From Chloroflexota bacterium (GTDB lineage Bacteria > Chloroflexota > Anaerolineae > J102), in assembly GCA_013152695.1 (NCBI GenBank), contig JAADFV010000061.1, positions 1-10,240 on the forward strand: a DNA stretch of 10,240 nt, written 5' to 3'. The notes beneath the pieces are model-generated. The model searched no databases, was not told the origin of the DNA, and worked only from the letters and a program-made list of their open reading frames with translations. Numbering within the stretch: position 1 is the stretch's first letter; every line of letters starts with the position of its first letter. Positions 7,508-10,240 of this stretch are shown here, in pieces. Position numbers and translations under genes: made by a program.

Positions 7508-8255
7508 CGAGGGGAATAACATCACCGGCCCAAATCGTGTGCACTTGGCCTTCCTCGTCACGGACAAGTAAGGCTCCTTGTGGCGTGGCTTCGATGGCCC
7601 GGCCTACCAGATCGGGCTGCCCCGAACGCCTCACCCTTACCCTCCGCCCGATGGGCTCAAGCTGCCGGCGCCAGGCCAGAAAAGGTGATATTCCCTCGTC
7701 GCGCCATTGTTGGTAGCGCCTATCCAGCGCCTGCAAAAAAAGTGCACACGCTCGTTCGAGATCATAAGATTGCCCGGTTTCGGCCTTGAGGCTGGTTGCC
7801 GTAGCTGCCAAGGGTGTGTGGCTGAAATCAGTATTAATATTGAGACCCAAACCGACAATAACATACCGTAGACGTTCCCCTTGCACGCTCTGCTCACTGA
7901 GAATCCCTGCCAGTTTACGGCCATGGTAGAGCAAATCGTTGGGCCATTTAGGACGAGGACGGATGCCAGCAAGAGCGGTACAGGTATCGCAAGCAGCCAG
8001 GGCCGTGAGCATGGTCATCTCACTGGCCTGAGTGAGGGCGATGGCCGGACGCAGTAGGAGGGAGAGATAAAGTCCGCCGGCAGGAGGAGACCACCACTTC
8101 CGCTCTCCCCGTCCTCGCCCCTCACTTTGGGAGAGTGCCCAGACAACCAAACCTTCGGCCGCACCCAATTCAGCCCAGCCGCGCGCCCAGTCTTGCGTCG
8201 AAGGAATGGTAGCAAACTTTATCAGGGGAACGCCCAAAAGAGGCATAGCCGGCAT
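7458..8255 (-). CDS. birA: Biotin-[acetyl-CoA-carboxylase] ligase, no DNA-binding domain
   Basis: BirA activates biotin with ATP and attaches it to the lysine of biotin carboxyl carrier domains. The 265-residue product starts directly in the catalytic domain: PSTQDWARG (18-26), the biotinyl-AMP loop SEGRGRGERKWWSPPAGG (44-61), GLYLSLLLRP, KWPNDLLYHGRKLAGILSE (103-121) with the catalytic-type lysine in RKLAG, and VIVGLGLNIN (132-141). A small SH3-like C-terminal domain follows (about 203-250). There is no N-terminal winged helix, so unlike E. coli BirA it should not act as a biotin-operon repressor. About 15 low-complexity residues at the C-terminus lie antisense to the cdsA end. It begins 6 nt after the apparent end of the CoA-synthetase gene, implying an operon. 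A second ATG three codons in is an alternative start. Confidence 0.94.
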   Translation of the reverse strand: MPAMPLLGVPLIKFATIPSTQDWARGWAELGAAEGLVVWALSQSEGRGRGERKWWSPPAGGLYLSLLLRPAIALTQASEMTMLTALAACDTCTALAGIRPRPKWPNDLLYHGRKLAGILSEQSVQGERLRYVIVGLGLNINTDFSHTPLAATATSLKAETGQSYDLERACALFLQALDRRYQQWRDEGISPFLAWRRQLEPIGRRVRVRRSGQPDLVGRAIEATPQGALLVRDEEGQVHTIWAGDVIPLAKPTTGQADTATAPQK

Positions 8256-8261
8256 GTCTTT

Positions 8262-10240
8262 TCAGGTACAGAGAATGGCGCGGGCGTCGACAACGGTTAC
8301 ACCTTGCCCGCGAGGGTGCACGATCACAGGATTGAGCTCAATCTGCTCTATTTCAGGTAGCAAGGGCGAGGTTGGCCATCTTGAGAATGAGATCGATGAG
8401 TGCCTCCCGATCAGCAGGCGCCTGCTGGCGATATCCGGCCAACAAGCGACCGCTGGCTGTGCGTTCGATCATATCGCTGACTTCGCGCCGGCTGAGAGGG
8501 GCGATGCCAAAGGCTACGTCTTTTAGAGCTTCCACCAAGACACCACCACCGCCAAACATCAGTAAAGGCCCAAAGGTGGGGTCACGACGCATGCCAACAA
8601 TGACTTCACTTCCGGCTGCGGCCATGGCCTGCACGAGTATACCGGCAATTGAGGCCTGGGGCTGAGTCATACGGACGTGGCGATACAAATCATCATAAGC
8701 CCTGGCCACTTGCTCATCATTTTTAAGGTTGAGCCGGACACCACCGATATCTGACTTGTGGAGGATGTCAGGAGAATGAATCTTAAGAGCCACTGCCGTA
8801 CCCATCTCTCTTGCCAGAGAAAGAGCTTCTTGGCGAGAATGAGCCAAACCATAGGGAGGAATGGCAATATCGAGGGCTTCGAGCAGGGGGTAAAGCTCGC
8901 TTTCTCCCAAAACGAGGTGTTGCCTTGCCAGATATTCATGCAGACGTCGGCTTACTGACGGAGGTAATGGTACTAGGGCGGGAGGCGGTGTCGGCTCTGT
9001 GGCCAACCATTGTTGCCACTGCCAGGCAAGACGCAGAGCCCGCGCCGCATCCTCAGGAAAGGAATAGGCGGGAATCTGATGCTGATGCAGGTGGCTACGA
9101 GCGCCGCGAATGCTGACATCACCCATAAAACAAGCGTAAAGCGTCTTGCCAGTCTCATCTTGGGCCCGCGCCAGGGCATCGGCCACACCTACGGGATCAT
9201 TAACGGCATTGGGAACGAGGATGGCTAAAACAGCATCATAGTCGGGGCTGGCGAGAAGTACTCGGGCAGCCGCTTCATATTCGGGAGAAGAGGCTGCGCC
9301 CAGCATATCGATGGGATTACTGAGTTGGGGAGCCGCCCCCAACGCTTCCCGGAGCTGGGCCTTTGTGGAAGTGCTGGGCTCCGGGACAGCAAGCCCGTTC
9401 TTAGCCAAGGCATCGGCAGCGATGGCGCCCGGACCGCCCGCATTGGTGAGAATAGCAACACGATTTCCTGCCGGGGGCCGCTGATAAGCGAGGGCCAATG
9501 CTACGCCAAAGAGGTCGGCCGTACTCTGCGCCTGAAGAATTCCGCTTTGGCGAAAAGCAGCAGCGAAAGCCGCTTCGGTTCCGGCAAGGTGGGCTGTGTG
9601 TGAGGCCACGGCACGGGCGCCAGCCTCGGTCGCACCGACTTTCAGGGCAATGATAGGCTTGTTGCGAGTGATCTCTCGTGCCTTCTGCATCAGTTTACGG
9701 CCATCGCGCAGCCCTTCGAGATAAAGGGTGAAAACGTTGGCATGAGCATCATCTGCCAGAAACTCGAGCAAGTCACATTCATCGATATCGATAGCATTGC
9801 CCAGGCTAGCAAAATGCGACAGACCAAAATGTTGCCCTTTTGCCCAATCGATCATGGCCCCACCAACGGCACCTGATTGGGAAAAAAAGGCAATAGCACC
9901 GGGATCTGGCATTTGCTCGATGAACGTGGCGTTCATCTGACCCCAAACATCGATCGTACCCACACAATTGGGGCCGATCAAACGCATCTGGTAACGCTGG
10001 GCGATACAGAGAAGCTCCACCTCAAGTGCCGCCCCCTCCTCACCCGTCTCGGCGAAACCGCCCGAGAGGATATTGACAGCGCGAATACCCCGCTGGCCAC
10101 AGGCCTCGAGTGCGGCAGGAACATGGGGAGCGGGGATAATGATCACCGCCAGATCGACAGGATCGGGCACGTCTTGCACACGGGCATAGCAGGTACGCCC
10201 CAAAATCTGTGCGGCATGGCGATTGATGGGGTAGACGGCT
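8262..10240 (-). CDS. ADP-forming acyl/acetyl-CoA synthetase, fused subunits, with apparent frameshift (5' end beyond window)
   Basis: NDP-forming acyl-CoA synthetases convert acyl-CoA, ADP and phosphate to acid, ATP and CoA, or run in reverse. From the right edge the frame is open without a stop, starting inside the CoA-binding domain (AVYPINRHAAQILGR, VQDVPDPVDLAVIIIPAP). Then come IGPNCVGTIDVWGQMNATF, FFSQSGAVGGAMIDW, KVGATEAGARAVASHTAHLA with the likely phospho-accepting His, a second ligase domain (ILTNAGGPGAIAADAL), and an ATP-grasp domain with ALKIHSPDILHKSD and LMFGGGGVLVEAL. About 60 N-terminal residues are missing. The main frame hits TGA at 8353-8355. The expected C-terminal strand continues in the next frame from about 8360 (LPEIEQIELNPVIVHPRG, then VTVVDARAIL) to TGA at 8262-8264. 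I therefore annotate one gene with a frameshift near 8361. There is no C-terminal acetyltransferase domain. The substrate is not predictable. Confidence 0.88.

Noticed and set aside
8353..10203. CoA synthetase as a complete gene starting at the TTG at 10203
   Set aside because: The frame stays open upstream to the window edge and reads AVYPINRHAAQI, typical CoA-binding-domain sequence, so the true start lies outside the window.

Overview
The window looks like chromosomal DNA from a bacterium with roughly balanced base composition. It is most likely a member of Chloroflexota or a relative. That placement is an inference from three things: the S2 N-terminus reads like Chloroflexota S2 proteins as I remember them, EF-Ts is the short (about 197-residue) Thermus/Chloroflexota-like form, and the gene order is rpsB-tsf-pyrH-frr-uppS-cdsA. 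No rRNA, tRNA, CRISPR array, transposase or phage gene is visible.

Layout. Positions 1-1995 (minus strand) hold a [NiFe]-hydrogenase maturation operon read hypA-hypB-hypF. The 3' end of hypF runs off the left edge. Positions 1996-2464 are a non-coding divergent control region between hypA (leftward) and rpsB (rightward), with a good -10 box, several inverted repeats and a leader hairpin. Positions 2465-7507 (plus strand) hold the conserved translation/envelope cluster: ribosomal protein S2 (with a long charged tail), EF-Ts, UMP kinase, ribosome recycling factor, undecaprenyl diphosphate synthase and CDP-diglyceride synthase. Intrinsic terminators follow rpsB and pyrH. The 377-bp pyrH-frr gap holds several potential stem-loops, including a repeat-like element of about 83 bp. 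Positions 7458-10240 (minus strand) hold a biotin-protein ligase of the short non-regulatory type, preceded by a large ADP-forming acyl/acetyl-CoA synthetase whose 5' end is beyond the right edge.

How the genes work together. HypA and HypB deliver nickel and HypF starts synthesis of the cyanide ligands of the NiFe(CN)2CO centre, so the host probably makes a [NiFe] hydrogenase. The central cluster supplies translation (S2, EF-Ts, RRF), UTP/CTP precursors (PyrH), the lipid carrier for cell-wall polymers (UppS) and CDP-diacylglycerol (CdsA). The synthetase can interconvert acyl-CoA and acid with ATP formation, and BirA biotinylates carboxylases.

The most notable point is an apparent frameshift near the 3' end of the CoA-synthetase gene. 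The main frame stops at 8353, but the conserved C-terminal strand, including the E-x-N-P metal-binding motif, continues at once in another frame to a stop at 8262, six bases before birA. The window otherwise looks like ordinary conserved chromosome. The less-explained parts are the two structured intergenic regions.
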